In this document: in pieces, positions 8,938 through 19,838 of the stretch
How the letters are laid out: the number at the start of each line of letters is the position of its first letter
Position numbering within the stretch: position 1 is the stretch's first letter
NCBI RefSeq assembly: GCF_900185725.1
Contig: NZ_FYAU01000024.1
Span: forward strand, 62,001 to 126,000
Length of the DNA stretch: 64,000 nucleotides
Direction of reading: 5' to 3'
From: Stappia sp. TSB10P1A
GTDB taxonomy: Bacteria; Pseudomonadota; Alphaproteobacteria; Rhizobiales; Stappiaceae
Program-made: the position numbers and the translations under genes
Notes under the pieces: generated by a model
What the model was told of the DNA's origin: nothing
The model's input: the letters and a program-made list of their open reading frames with translations, nothing else
Database searches by the model: none

Positions 8938-10404
8938 CTATGGGCGAGGATTTGGGGACGGGCGCGGCAGGATCAAGAGCGGCTCGCCGCGGAAGATCGC
9001 GCCCGGCTTGGCTTCGCCCTGCGGCGCCGGCGCAGCGGCGGCGGCCGTCGGCAGCAGGGCGGGCGTCGCCGCGACCGCGCCCGTCGCCGGCTTTTCCCGC
9101 GGCATCGGCACGGTTGTCAGCGCGGCGACCTTCGCCTCGGCCGGCGCCGCGCCGCCCTTGGGCACGCCGAGGCCGACCTGCAGCGCCTGGTCGGCGCGGG
9201 CGCGCGGGCCGATGATCTGGTCCATCACCTTGCCCCAGTCGGTCTTGCCGTCGTCCCCGGCCGGCGCGTCGTCATCCGCCGAGACCACCTGTTGCGGCGC
9301 CTGGGCGACGATCGACTGGCGCACGCCGTCGGACGCCGGGCCGGCCTGCGCATAGGACAGCGTCCTGGAGCCGCGCAGACCGCCGGTGCCGTAGGCGGCG
9401 AGCAGTTCCTCGGCGGTCGGCCTGGGGTTGCGCTTGCAATAGCCGTCCGCCGGCGGCCCGCCGGCAATGCCGGTCATGCTGTCGAGGGAGCGCCCCGGCC
9501 GCTGGCTGAACGCGGCATCGACCAGCACGCGGGCCTTGGCGGCCCGTTCCACGCCGGACGAGGCGCCCAGGATCACCACCAGCACGGTGCGTCCGCCACG
9601 GCTCGCCGTCGCCACCACGTTCAGTCCGGAATTGCAGATATAGCCGGTCTTCATGCCGTTGGCGCCGCGCACGCGGGCGAGATATTCCCGGTTCGCCGAG
9701 CGCAGCGTCTGCTTGCCGACCCGGATCGCCGGCAGGCTGAAATAGCCCTGATATTGCGGGAATTCCCGCCACACCGCCCGTCCCAGCACGGCCAGGTCGC
9801 GGGCCGAGGACACCTGCCGGTTGTCCGGCAGCCCGTGCGGATTGGTGAAGGTCGTCGCGCTCATGCCGAGGCGCCGCGCCTCCGCGTTCATCATGTCGAT
9901 GAAGGCGGGCTCGGAGCCGGCGATCGATTCGCCGATCGCCACGGCGATGTCGTTCGCCGACTTGACGATCAGCATCTTCAGCGCGCTGTCGAGCGTCAGT
10001 TGCGTGCCGGGCTTGAAGCCCATCTTGCTGGGCGGCTGGGCATGGGCATTGGTGCTGATCGCCACGGCGCTTTCCAGCGTCGCGCGCCCCTCGCGCACCG
10101 CCTTGAAGGCGAGATAGGCGGTCATCAGCTTGGTCACCGAAGCCGGATACCACTGGCGCAGCGCGTCCTTCTGGTCGAGCACCGCCCCCGTCTCCGCATC
10201 GATGACGATCCAGGCGCCGATGTCGGCGCGGGCGGTCCCGCCGGTCTGCAGCAGGGCGCCGACCGCGAGCGCTGCCGCGATCGCGAGGCCGCGCAAATGC
10301 CTGCCCAGGTGCTTGCGCAAGGGGCGTCCGGTAAAGTCCAGCACGTCAGCCAGCACGTCAGAATGCCTCCGCAGGTCCGGCCGCCACAGCTCCAGCCGCC
10401 GCAT
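8938..10404 (-). CDS. D-alanyl-D-alanine carboxypeptidase (penicillin-binding protein 5/6 type) with long C-terminal tail
   Basis: Periplasmic DD-peptidase that trims the terminal D-Ala of peptidoglycan stem peptides. All three active-site motifs are present: SVTK (Ser89, Lys92), SAN (149-151) and KTG (252-254). A signal-type hydrophobic stretch runs from about 40 to 53, with cleavage likely after ARA (60). The ATG at 10404 leaves 28 residues ahead of the signal peptide, so a later start (GTG at 10344 or TTG at 10320) may be the true one. After the catalytic domain there is a tail of about 200 residues rich in Ala and Pro, without the usual PBP5 C-terminal membrane anchor. A promoter candidate lies 71-99 nt upstream of the ATG. 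Confidence 0.92.
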   Translation of the reverse strand: MRRLELWRPDLRRHSDVLADVLDFTGRPLRKHLGRHLRGLAIAAALAVGALLQTGGTARADIGAWIVIDAETGAVLDQKDALRQWYPASVTKLMTAYLAFKAVREGRATLESAVAISTNAHAQPPSKMGFKPGTQLTLDSALKMLIVKSANDIAVAIGESIAGSEPAFIDMMNAEARRLGMSATTFTNPHGLPDNRQVSSARDLAVLGRAVWREFPQYQGYFSLPAIRVGKQTLRSANREYLARVRGANGMKTGYICNSGLNVVATASRGGRTVLVVILGASSGVERAAKARVLVDAAFSQRPGRSLDSMTGIAGGPPADGYCKRNPRPTAEELLAAYGTGGLRGSRTLSYAQAGPASDGVRQSIVAQAPQQVVSADDDAPAGDDGKTDWGKVMDQIIGPRARADQALQVGLGVPKGGAAPAEAKVAALTTVPMPREKPATGAVAATPALLPTAAAAAPAPQGEAKPGAIFRGEPLLILPRPSPNPRP

Positions 10405-10474
10405 CGAATTGTCCGCGCCGGGACGGGCCACCCGTGGGAGGCCCCGTCCATGCCCGAATGTCCATGCCGGATAT

Positions 10475-10503
10475 ATGTAACCGATCCTGCGGGCGGAATG
10501 CAA
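10475..10503 (-). promoter_or_regulatory. Candidate promoter of the D-Ala-D-Ala carboxypeptidase
   Basis: On the minus strand TTGCAT (10503-10498) and TTACAT (10480-10475) are separated by 17 nt, followed by an AT-rich ATATATCC. This is the most AT-rich part of the spacer, and the spacing is canonical. Confidence 0.4.
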
Positions 10504-10543
10504 AACCTGCAAGTTTTCCGCCCCTGTCCGCCGCCCGTCCTTA

Positions 10544-10570
10544 TGCGCGGCAACCGCCCCTGCCCGCGCA
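10544..10570. promoter_or_regulatory. Inverted repeat, possible upstream activator site for urease
   Basis: TGCGCGG (10544-10550) and its exact complement CCGCGCA (10564-10570) are separated by 13 nt. The centre lies about 130 nt upstream of the start site predicted from the sigma-54 element, where bacterial enhancer-binding proteins usually bind. It does not match the NtrC consensus spacing, so the binding protein is unknown. Confidence 0.25.
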
Positions 10571-10659
10571 AGCGGCATTTGCCGAAGATTGAGGCAGTCG
10601 CTCCCGTCCGCCGCGCCGGGAAGCCGCCGCCGGCCCGCCCGGCCGCGGCTGGTCGCGAC

Positions 10660-10675
10660 TGGCCCCGCTCTTGCT
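10660..10675 (+). promoter_or_regulatory. Candidate sigma-54 (RpoN) promoter for the urease operon
   Basis: The sequence TGGCCCCGCTCTTGCT matches the sigma-54 consensus TGGCACG-N4-TTGCW with the invariant GG and GC elements at correct spacing and only two mismatches. Transcription would start near 10686, about 110 nt before ureD. Sigma-54/NtrC control of urease under nitrogen limitation is well known in other bacteria; its use here is inference. Confidence 0.55.
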
Positions 10676-10797
10676 TGGCACCGTCCGACGCCCCTGCGAC
10701 AGGGGCGCGACGACCGGCCGCAACCCTCTCGCGGCTCTCGAACGTCCGGCGTAAGCTCCGGATTCCCATGACTATTCGAGCGAGGCCAAACAGCCGA

Positions 10798-11646
10798 ATG
10801 ACCGTCGAACCCGCAGCCCCGGCGATCCCGTCCCCCGCGATGCAGCGCGCGCACGGGCACGCCCATGTCACCTTCGCGCGGCAGGGCGACGCGACGCGGC
10901 TGAAGGAGCTCGGCCAGAGCGGCTCCGCCAAGATCCGCCTGCCGAAGACCCACGGCTCCCCGCCGGTCGCCGTCTTCCTCAACACCGCCGGCGGCCTGAC
11001 CGGCGGCGACCGCATCGAGTTCGACGCCACCGCCGGCCCCGGCGCCCATGCGGTGCTGACCACCCAGGCGGCCGAGCGGGTCTATCGCAGCATCGACGGC
11101 CCGGCCGAGGTGGCGAGCGCCCTGCGCGCGGAGGAGGACGCGGTGCTGGAATGGCTGCCGCAGGAGACCATCCTGTTCGACCGCGCCTCCTTGCAGCGCT
11201 CGCTCACCGTCGACCTTGCCCCCGGCGCCCGGCTGCTGGCGGTGGAGAGCCTGGTGCTCGGGCGCGAGGCGATGGGCGAGGATGTGCACGCCCTCGGCTT
11301 CCGCGACCGCTGGCGCATCCGCCGCGACGGCCGGCTGATCTTCGCCGACGAGGCCCGCATCCAGGGCGATGCCACCGACATTCTCTCCGGCTCGGCGACG
11401 GCGGCCGGCAGCCGCGCCTTCGCCACGCTGGTCGATTGCCGCGAGGGCGTCTCCGGCCTGCTGGAGCGGGCGCGCGAGGCGATGGGCCCGCTGCTCGGCG
11501 AGCGGCTGCGCGGCGGCGTCAGCGCCCTTCCCGACCTTCTCGTCTTCCGCTTTCTCGCCGACAGCGGCCAGGACCTGCGCGCCGGCCTCGTCTCCTTCCT
11601 GGAGACCTGGCGCGGCACGCGCCTGCCGCGCACATGGTATTGCTGA
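10798..11646 (+). CDS. ureD: Urease accessory protein UreD
   Basis: Scaffold protein of the urease activation complex: it binds apo-urease and, with UreF and UreG, delivers nickel. It has the UreD hallmark FLNTAGGLTGGDRI near residue 60, followed by TTQAAERVYRS and LEWLPQETILFDRA, as in all UreD/UreH proteins. From the ATG at 10798 it is 282 aa, normal for the family. An in-frame ATG at 10768 would add 10 residues; 10798 is preferred because GAGG stands upstream and the extra residues are basic and unlike UreD. It heads the urease operon, 39 nt before ureA. Confidence 0.95.
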   Translation: MTVEPAAPAIPSPAMQRAHGHAHVTFARQGDATRLKELGQSGSAKIRLPKTHGSPPVAVFLNTAGGLTGGDRIEFDATAGPGAHAVLTTQAAERVYRSIDGPAEVASALRAEEDAVLEWLPQETILFDRASLQRSLTVDLAPGARLLAVESLVLGREAMGEDVHALGFRDRWRIRRDGRLIFADEARIQGDATDILSGSATAAGSRAFATLVDCREGVSGLLERAREAMGPLLGERLRGGVSALPDLLVFRFLADSGQDLRAGLVSFLETWRGTRLPRTWYC

Positions 11647-11685
11647 GGACAGGCACGCACCGCAGATGCAGATGAGGACCAGGCC

Positions 11686-11988
11686 ATGAAACTGACCCCG
11701 CGGGAAAAGGACAAGCTGCTGATCGCCATGGCAGCCGAGGTCGCCCGCAAGCGGCTCGCCCGCGGCGTCCTGCTCAACTATCCCGAGGCCGTGGCCTTGA
11801 TCAGCGACTTCGTCGTCGAGGGCGCCCGCGACGGGCGCAGCGTCGCCGAGCTGATGAGCGCCGGCGGCGAGGTGCTGACCCGCGACCAGGTGATGCCCGG
11901 CATCGCCGAGATGATCCACGACGTGCAGGTGGAGGCGACCTTTCCCGACGGCACCAAGCTCGTCACCGTCCACCAGCCGATTCGCTGA
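11686..11988 (+). CDS. ureA: Urease subunit gamma
   Basis: Smallest structural subunit of nickel urease, which hydrolyses urea to ammonia and carbamate. Exactly 100 aa, the standard length, with [20 protein letters not shown] at the N-terminus, [10 protein letters not shown] and [17 protein letters not shown] near the end. It is 15 nt upstream of ureB, and separate ureA and ureB genes are the usual arrangement in Hyphomicrobiales. Confidence 0.98.
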   Translation: MKLTPREKDKLLIAMAAEVARKRLARGVLLNYPEAVALISDFVVEGARDGRSVAELMSAGGEVLTRDQVMPGIAEMIHDVQVEATFPDGTKLVTVHQPIR

Positions 11989-12003
11989 CAGAAGGAGCGC
12001 CGG

Positions 12004-12309
12004 ATGATCCCGGGTGAACTGATGCCCGCCGAGGGCGACATCGAGCTCAATGCCGGCCGCCGCGTGCTGGAGATCGAGGTCGCCAACACCGGCGACCGTC
12101 CGGTGCAGGTCGGCTCCCACTATCATTTCGCCGAGACCAACCCGGCGCTCGCCTTCGACCGGGCGGCGGCGCGCGGCCACCGGCTGGACATTCCCGCCGG
12201 CACGGCGATCCGCTTCGAGCCGGGCCAGACGCGGAAGATCAGCCTCGTTCCCTATGTGGGGGATCGCGCGGTCTACGGTTTCAATGGCAAGGTGATGGGC
12301 ACGCTCTGA
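12004..12309 (+). CDS. ureB: Urease subunit beta
   Basis: Beta structural subunit of urease, 101 aa, the usual length. Signatures are [30 protein letters not shown] and a final GFNGKVMG. The start follows a GAAGGAG-type ribosome site (AGAAGGAGCGCCGG). It forms the (alpha-beta-gamma) core with UreA and UreC. Confidence 0.98.
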   Translation: MIPGELMPAEGDIELNAGRRVLEIEVANTGDRPVQVGSHYHFAETNPALAFDRAAARGHRLDIPAGTAIRFEPGQTRKISLVPYVGDRAVYGFNGKVMGTL

Positions 12310-12329
12310 CCAACCGAAGGACACCCGAC

Positions 12330-12758
12330 GTGACCCGCCCAGCATTCCTGACCGCCTCCGCCGCCCTGCTCGCCCTGTGGCTGCCGGCCGCTCCCGCCAG
12401 TGCCCAGCAGGATCCGGACATCGATTGCGAGAACGCCACTGTCCAGATGGAGCTCACTTACTGCGCCGAGAAGGACTGGGAAGCCGCCGACAAGGAGCTC
12501 AACACCGCCTACGCGGCGGCGATGAAGGCGATGCGCGCGATGGACGCCGATCTCTCCGCCGACCTCAAGGGCGCCGCCGAGGCGCTGAAGGAGGCCCAGC
12601 GCGCCTGGGTCCCCTATCGCGACAAGGCCTGCGCCGCCGCCGGCTTCCTCGCCCGCGGCGGCTCGATGGAGCCGATGCTTATCTATTCCTGCCTTGCCGA
12701 ACTGACCGAGCAGCGCACCCAGGAACTGGAACAACTGACCGAGGGTCTGGGGAACTGA
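12330..12758 (+). CDS. Secreted lysozyme-inhibitor LprI-like (DUF1311) protein
   Basis: A 142-aa protein starting at GTG (12330), preceded by GAAGGA. It has a clear signal peptide (residues 1-24, ending ASA) and a mature domain of the LprI/DUF1311 family: DCENATVQMELTYCAEKDWE with paired cysteines, A-D-KELNTAYAAAM, then AQRAWVPYRDKACA and YSCLAELTEQRTQEL. LprI proteins inhibit lysozyme in the envelope. Why it sits between ureB and the next gene is unknown. It is 20 nt after ureB and 3 nt before the ABM gene, so it is transcribed as part of the urease operon. Confidence 0.85.
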   Translation: MTRPAFLTASAALLALWLPAAPASAQQDPDIDCENATVQMELTYCAEKDWEAADKELNTAYAAAMKAMRAMDADLSADLKGAAEALKEAQRAWVPYRDKACAAAGFLARGGSMEPMLIYSCLAELTEQRTQELEQLTEGLGN

Positions 12759-12761
12759 GCG

Positions 12762-13079
12762 ATGGGCGTCACCGTGATCAACAAGTTCGTGGTTCCCGAG
12801 GAGGCGGTCGAGGCGTTTCTCGACGAGTTCTCGGAGCACCGGGCGTTCCTGGCGGCCCAGCCGGGATTCCTGTCCGGCGCCCTCTACCGCAAGGCCGGCG
12901 GCCCCGGCCGGTTCAATCTCGTCAACCTCGCCCGCTGGGAGAGCGCCGGCCATCTCGCCGCCGCACGCGAGGCGCTTGGAAAGCTCTACGAAGCCCGCGG
13001 TTCCGACCCCGGCGCGCTCTATCGCCGCCTCGGCGTCGAGGCCGACATCGCCAGCTACTCGGAAATCGTCACCTATTGA
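12762..13079 (+). CDS. Antibiotic biosynthesis monooxygenase (ABM) domain protein
   Basis: A 105-aa single-domain protein with a dimeric ferredoxin-like (ABM/heme-degradation type) pattern: VINKFVVPEEAVEAFLDEF, QPGFLSGALYRK, FNLVNLARWES and a C-terminal helix. Such proteins range from small monooxygenases to proteins of unknown function, so no reaction is assigned. It is wedged between the LprI-like gene (3 nt) and ureC (9 nt). Confidence 0.85.
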   Translation: MGVTVINKFVVPEEAVEAFLDEFSEHRAFLAAQPGFLSGALYRKAGGPGRFNLVNLARWESAGHLAAAREALGKLYEARGSDPGALYRRLGVEADIASYSEIVTY

Positions 13080-13088
13080 GGTAAGGCC

Positions 13089-14801
<1,713 letters not shown>

Positions 14802-14843
14802 GTTCGAGGACGGAGGACCCGTCACCGACCGGAGGAGTCTTGC

Positions 14844-15452
14844 ATGTACACGCTGATCGGCTATCCGCGCACCCGCGCCATGCGGGTCCTGTGGATGCTG
14901 GAGGAACTGGGCGAACCTTGCGACTACATCCCGGCAGCCCCGCACGCCGCTGAGGTCACCGCGCTCAATCCGACCGGCAAGGTGCCGGTGCTGAAGGACG
15001 GCGACGCAGTGCTGACCGATTCGGTCGCCATCTGCCAGTATCTCGCCGACAAGCACGGCAAGCTGACCTGTCCCGCCGGCACGCTGGAGCGGGCGCGCCA
15101 GGACGGGATCACCCAGTTCACCGTCGACGTGCTGGAAGGCGCCCTGTGGACCGCCGCCAAGAACAGCTTCATCCATCCGGAGGAGCTGCGGGTGCCGGAG
15201 GTCAAGCGCGTCTGCGCCGCCGAATTCGCCGCCGGCCTGCGCCATCTCGAGCACCTTCTGGGCGAAGGCCCGTTCGTCATGGGGGCGGAATTCACCGTGC
15301 CCGACATCCTGATCGTCCATTGCGCCAACTGGGCGAGGCTGGCGAAGTTCGACCTGCCGGCGGCCGGCCCCCTCGCCGACTATCTCGAGCGGGCCGGTTC
15401 GCGGCCGGCCCTGGCCGCCGCCATGAAACGAGGAGCCGAGGCCATCGCATGA
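14844..15452 (+). CDS. Glutathione S-transferase family protein
   Basis: A 202-aa GST with an N-terminal thioredoxin fold (MYTLIGYPRTRAMRVLWMLEELG; NPTGKVPVL; the glutathione-contact region LTDSVAICQYLAD) and an all-helical C-terminal domain. It lies 42 nt after ureC, and its stop overlaps the ureE start by 4 nt (ATGA), so it is embedded in the urease operon. A similar-sized extra ORF occurs between ureC and ureE in some rhizobial urease clusters, as far as I recall. Its role in urease maturation or stress is unknown. Confidence 0.93.
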   Translation: MYTLIGYPRTRAMRVLWMLEELGEPCDYIPAAPHAAEVTALNPTGKVPVLKDGDAVLTDSVAICQYLADKHGKLTCPAGTLERARQDGITQFTVDVLEGALWTAAKNSFIHPEELRVPEVKRVCAAEFAAGLRHLEHLLGEGPFVMGAEFTVPDILIVHCANWARLAKFDLPAAGPLADYLERAGSRPALAAAMKRGAEAIA

Positions 15453-16018
15453 TCCGGGTACAGGAGATCCTCGCCGCCGGCCGCTGGGAAGGCGCGCCGG
15501 CCGACAGCATCGTGCTCGACCGGGAGGACCGGCACCGCCGCCGCGCGGTGCTGGACTGTGCCGGCGGCACCCGCGTGCTGCTCGACCTGCCGCGCCCGGT
15601 GCAACTGCATCACGGCGACGGACTGCTGCTGGAGGACGGCCGCATCGTCGCCGTTCTCGCGGCCGGCGAGGAGCTTGTCGAGATCGAGGCGGCGACCGCC
15701 GACGACCTGCTGCGCATCGCCTGGCATCTCGGCAACCGCCATCTGCCGACCCAGCTCCTGCGTGGGGCCCTGCGCATCCGCCGCGACCACGTGATCGAGG
15801 ACATGGTGGCCCGGCTCGGCGGCACGATCACCCCGCTCGTCGCCCCCTTCGATCCGGAAGGCGGCGCCTATGGCCATGGCACGGTCGAGGGGCACGACCA
15901 TCCCCATTCCCACGGCCATTCGCATTCCCATGAGGCCGGCCACCACCATCCTCACGGCCATTCCCACTCCCACGCGCACGCGCACTCCCATGACGGCCCC
16001 GCTGCGGATGGCTCCTGA
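15449..16018 (+). CDS. ureE: Urease accessory nickel-binding protein UreE
   Basis: Dimeric metallochaperone that hands nickel to UreG. It is 189 aa, with an N-terminal UreE domain (LDREDRHRRRAVL; LLEDGRIVAVL), a metal-binding C-domain (AWHLGNRHLPTQL; RDHVIEDMVARLG) and an exceptionally His-rich tail from about residue 142, with alternating His-Ser and His-Gly units. The ATG at 15449 overlaps the GST stop (ATGA), implying translational coupling, with GAGGAG about 15 nt upstream. The 3' end overlaps ureF. Confidence 0.97.
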   Translation: MIRVQEILAAGRWEGAPADSIVLDREDRHRRRAVLDCAGGTRVLLDLPRPVQLHHGDGLLLEDGRIVAVLAAGEELVEIEAATADDLLRIAWHLGNRHLPTQLLRGALRIRRDHVIEDMVARLGGTITPLVAPFDPEGGAYGHGTVEGHDHPHSHGHSHSHEAGHHHPHGHSHSHAHAHSHDGPAADGS

Positions 16019-16757
16019 GACGAGCGCCGGGTCCGGCGCCGGCCTTTCCGGCGCGGGGCTGCACACCCTGCTCGCCTGGACCTCGCCGTCCTTCCCGATC
16101 GGCGCCTATACCTATAGCCACGGTCTGGAATGGGCGGTCGAGGATGGCACTGTGCGCGATGCCGCGACGCTGCGCGCCTGGGTAACCGGCGTGCTGCGCC
16201 ATGGCGCCGGCTGGAGCGACACGCTGCTGCTCGTCCACGGACTGCGCGCGGCCGCCCTCGGCGAGGAGGCGGCGTTCCGCGAGCTGCTCGACCTCTCGCT
16301 CGCCCTGCAGCCGAGTTCGGAGCGCCGGCTGGAGGCGAGCGCGCAGGGCGACGCCTTCATCGCCGCCATCATCGGCGCCTGGCCTCCCTCCGGAGACACG
16401 GCGGCAACGCGGCTTTTCGCCCGCCTGACACAAGGCGAGGCCGCGCTTGCGCGCGGGGAGTGGACCTATGCCCTGGCATTTTCCGCCGCCGCCGCGGCCT
16501 GGGGCCTGCCGGAAGGGCCGGTCGCCACCGCCTTCCTGCATGCCTTTGCCGCCAACCTCGTCTCGGCGGCGGTGCGCGCCGTGCCGCTCGGCCAGACCGA
16601 CGGCCAGCGCGTCGTCAACGGGTTGGGGGACGAGATCGTCACCCTTGCCGTCGCCGCGCTGGAGGCGCCGCTCGAGGAGATCGGCGGCTGCGCCTTTGCC
16701 GCCGACATCGCCTCCATGAAGCACGAGACCCAGTACACCCGGCTGTTCCGCTCCTGA
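16008..16757 (+). CDS. ureF: Urease accessory protein UreF
   Basis: Component of the UreDFG activation complex that gates GTP hydrolysis by UreG. The core motifs are [20 protein letters not shown] near the N-terminus and [12 protein letters not shown], then [18 protein letters not shown] at the C-terminus. The frame is open far upstream through the ureE His-tail. I choose the ATG at 16008 (249 aa, 11-nt overlap with ureE), though the ATG at 15990 is also possible. Neither has a strong ribosome site, so coupling to ureE translation is likely. Confidence 0.95.
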   Translation: MAPETSAGSGAGLSGAGLHTLLAWTSPSFPIGAYTYSHGLEWAVEDGTVRDAATLRAWVTGVLRHGAGWSDTLLLVHGLRAAALGEEAAFRELLDLSLALQPSSERRLEASAQGDAFIAAIIGAWPPSGDTAATRLFARLTQGEAALARGEWTYALAFSAAAAAWGLPEGPVATAFLHAFAANLVSAAVRAVPLGQTDGQRVVNGLGDEIVTLAVAALEAPLEEIGGCAFAADIASMKHETQYTRLFRS

Positions 16758-16780
16758 GCGGCCTTTCGAAGGAGATCCCC

Positions 16781-17410
<630 letters not shown>

Positions 17411-17419
17411 CGCGGCCGC

Positions 17420-17980
17420 TCAGCCGGCGGAGAGCCGTGGCGCCATCGACTGGCGCAGATGCCTGCCCAGCGCCTCCAGCCCGTGGTCGCGGATGCCGAT
17501 CTGCGACAGGTGGTCGACGGTGTTGAGCACATAGTCGGGATTGGCGCCGGACTGGCCGACGGCGCCGCTGACCAGTTCGAGCTGCCGCTCCAGCGACAGC
17601 ACGCCGGCATATTGCGGGTGGGTCCGGTCGACCACATAGGTCAGCGCGCTGACCTGCCGGTCGGCGCGGCCCTCCAGCCGCACCCGCCGATGCGCCTCCC
17701 GGTAGACCATGGTCGCCTGTTCGCGTTCGCGCAGGTAGGCAACCACCTCGTCCCGCCGGCGGGCGGCAACGCGAAAGGCCATGCCGCGGCAGGCGCCGCC
17801 CCGGTCGAGGCCGAGCACCAGGCCGGGCCGCGTCTCGGTGCCGCGATGGACCCAGGAATAGATGCAGAGCGAGCGATGGGCGCCATGCAGCACGCCCTGC
17901 ACCGCCTCCTCGTACTCGAAGCCCGGCCGCCACATCAGCGAGCCGTATCCGAACACCCACAGATCCTGCCTGTCTTGCAT
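17420..17980 (-). CDS. ChaC-type gamma-glutamylcyclotransferase (glutathione-specific)
   Basis: Predicted to cleave glutathione to 5-oxoproline and Cys-Gly. The 186-aa protein has the substrate loop VFGYGSLMW (residues 9-17), RSLCIYSWVHRGTETRPGLVLGL, and LREREQATMVYRE with the conserved Glu of the ChaC active site, then the family terminus. It faces ureG tail-to-tail. Together with the GST inside the urease operon this is a second glutathione-related gene at this locus; a functional tie is speculation. Confidence 0.92.
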   Translation of the reverse strand: MQDRQDLWVFGYGSLMWRPGFEYEEAVQGVLHGAHRSLCIYSWVHRGTETRPGLVLGLDRGGACRGMAFRVAARRRDEVVAYLREREQATMVYREAHRRVRLEGRADRQVSALTYVVDRTHPQYAGVLSLERQLELVSGAVGQSGANPDYVLNTVDHLSQIGIRDHGLEALGRHLRQSMAPRLSAG

Positions 17981-18126
17981 GCGACCCTTCCCGTCCCGTC
18001 CGGGTCAGACGCCTAGCAACAGCGCTCGCCGCTGGCAACCGTGGCGAACGGCCTTGAATCCGCCGCGCCGGCATGCTTACAGGCATCACCACGCCCGGCC
18101 GGGCGCCACATCACGGGACAGATCAC

Positions 18127-19170
18127 ATGACCGACAGCACGGACCGCCCCCCGTCCGAAACCGGCACGCCCGCTCGCAAGCCGACCTCGCGGCGCGGCTA
18201 CATCCTGCTGGCGACGCTCGTCGTCCTGGTCATCGCCCTGTGGAGCGGCTACTGGTCGATCGCCCGCGGCGTGGTCGCCGATCTCTTTACCAATGTGCGC
18301 ATGGCGGCGCGCGCGGAAGGCGGCGAGATCGCCTGCACCGGGCAGAACCTCGGCGGCTATCCCTTCCACCTCGAACTGTCCTGCCAGCCGCTGTCGGTCG
18401 CCGGCGCGCGCGGCGAGCGGGCGCAGGTCGAGGGCTTCCGCGCGGTGGCCCTTGCCTACAATCCCTGGCATGTGATCCTGGAAGCCGACAGTCCCGTCGC
18501 GGTCGAGGGCAACGGCCTTGCCGCCGGCCTCAAGGCCGGCTGGACCACCGCCCGGGCCAGCCTGCGCCTCGGCACCTCCGCGCTCGACCGCAGCGACGTG
18601 GAGATCGTCGCGCCTGTGCTCAGCCTCGCCGACGACACCGTGGCGGGGTCGGCCGCGCTGGCGAACCTGCACCTGCGCCGCTCGCCGGACACGGCCGAGG
18701 ATGCGGAGGCCGCCCTGCGGCTCGACGCGCTTGCCCTGCCGGGAACGGCCGCGCCTGTCGATGTCCTGGCGAATGTGCGGCTCGCCGGCGGCGCGGCGCT
18801 GCTGGCGCCCGGCGGCGCCGACCCGCTCGCACTGCTGAAAAGCGAGGGCGCGCTGACGGTTCGCGACCTGCGCCTTGCCTCCGGCGGGGTCACCCTGTCG
18901 GCGACCGGCAGCCTGTGGCTGGACGCGGCGGGACGGCTCAACGGCACCCTGCCGCTCACCGTTGCCGGCGCCGCCGGCCTGCCGCCGCTGCTCGCCCCGT
19001 TCTTTCCCGAAGGATCGAAGGTGCCGGCCTCGCTTGCCGGGGCGCTGGCCGCCCTCGGCCAGCCGGCAACCCTCGACGGCGGCCCGGCGGTCACCGTGCC
19101 GCTCGCCTTTGCCGGCGGCACCGCCCGCGTCGGCTTCATCCCGCTCGGCACCCTGCCGCCGCTGCGCTGA
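18127..19170 (+). CDS. DUF2125 domain-containing membrane-anchored protein
   Basis: A 347-aa protein with a short cytoplasmic N-terminus, one transmembrane helix (about residues 25-44) and a large periplasmic domain of the alphaproteobacterial DUF2125 family (GYPFHLELSCQPLSV; YNPWHVILEADSPV). Function unknown. The ATG at 18127 is preferred to the in-frame ATG at 18073, because the extra residues are not conserved in type and GGGACA lies just upstream of 18127. It is transcribed alone, divergently from chaC. Confidence 0.88.
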   Translation: MTDSTDRPPSETGTPARKPTSRRGYILLATLVVLVIALWSGYWSIARGVVADLFTNVRMAARAEGGEIACTGQNLGGYPFHLELSCQPLSVAGARGERAQVEGFRAVALAYNPWHVILEADSPVAVEGNGLAAGLKAGWTTARASLRLGTSALDRSDVEIVAPVLSLADDTVAGSAALANLHLRRSPDTAEDAEAALRLDALALPGTAAPVDVLANVRLAGGAALLAPGGADPLALLKSEGALTVRDLRLASGGVTLSATGSLWLDAAGRLNGTLPLTVAGAAGLPPLLAPFFPEGSKVPASLAGALAALGQPATLDGGPAVTVPLAFAGGTARVGFIPLGTLPPLR

Positions 19171-19187
19171 GGCGCGGCGGCCGGCGC

Positions 19188-19649
19188 TCAGTCGTTGCCG
19201 CCGCGGTCGATCGCCAGGATATAGCCCTTCCAGTCCGCCGGCTCGGCGATCTGATCGTAGAGCGTCACGGCCGGCACGTTCTTGCCCGGCACGATCCAGC
19301 GCAGCTCGTACCAGCCGCGCCGCGCGCCCTCACTGACCAGCCATTCGATCATCCGCCGCGCCAGCCCCTTGTTGCGGGTGTCCGGATGCACGTAGATCTC
19401 GTCCAACTGGCCGGTGCGCAGGCCGGAAATGATCTCCGGCAGGTCGAAATAGATGGCAAAGCCCACCAGCCGCCCCTCGTATTCGACGCCGATCACTTCC
19501 GCCGTCCGGTCGCCAAGGATGCGCTCGGCGTAGAACTGGTCGGGCCGGCGCGGCGCACCGCGCTTCAGCGCCTGTGCATATTCGGCGATCAGCGGGGCCA
19601 GCGCCGGTGCGTCATCCGGGCCGAGCTGCTTGATGGCGATGGTGCTCAT
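19188..19649 (-). CDS. GNAT family N-acetyltransferase
   Basis: A 153-aa acetyl-CoA-dependent acyltransferase. Motif A is DEIYVHPDTRNKGLARRMIEWL (about residues 82-103), with the acetyl-CoA pyrophosphate loop RNKGLA, preceded by the beta-bulge strand GRLVGFAIYFDL. The substrate is unknown. The ATG at 19649 matches the start of the GNAT fold; 18 further codons upstream in frame look spurious. It converges on the DUF2125 gene with a 17-nt gap. Confidence 0.9.
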   Translation of the reverse strand: MSTIAIKQLGPDDAPALAPLIAEYAQALKRGAPRRPDQFYAERILGDRTAEVIGVEYEGRLVGFAIYFDLPEIISGLRTGQLDEIYVHPDTRNKGLARRMIEWLVSEGARRGWYELRWIVPGKNVPAVTLYDQIAEPADWKGYILAIDRGGND

Positions 19650-19838
19650 GAACACTCCGAAACAGGGATTGGTTTGCCGGGCCTTGCCGGACCGGGCCGT
19701 CACCTTGCCCCGAATGACGCCGCGATTTCAACTGCCAGATGGTCTGCATGGTAACAGCGCGTAGGCGCGCGATTGACGCCGGCGCGGCTGGCTGCGAATA
19801 GTCGTCGACCTGCCATCTTCCATCCGGAACCCGCCCCG

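Larger units (their letters stand above)
10405..10797. other. Divergent intergenic region between the carboxypeptidase and ureD
   Basis: A 393-nt gap with no convincing gene. It holds a sigma-70 promoter candidate for the carboxypeptidase (minus strand), a 7-bp inverted repeat at 10544-10570 and a sigma-54 promoter match for the urease operon at 10660-10675, all listed separately. The remaining sequence is GC-rich without clear structure. Confidence 0.7.

Noticed and set aside
8938-12345. A 1135-codon minus-strand frame running from the carboxypeptidase through ureD, ureA and ureB
   Set aside because: Only the last 488 codons have protein-like motifs; the rest is the shadow of urease genes. 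The real gene starts at or after 10404.
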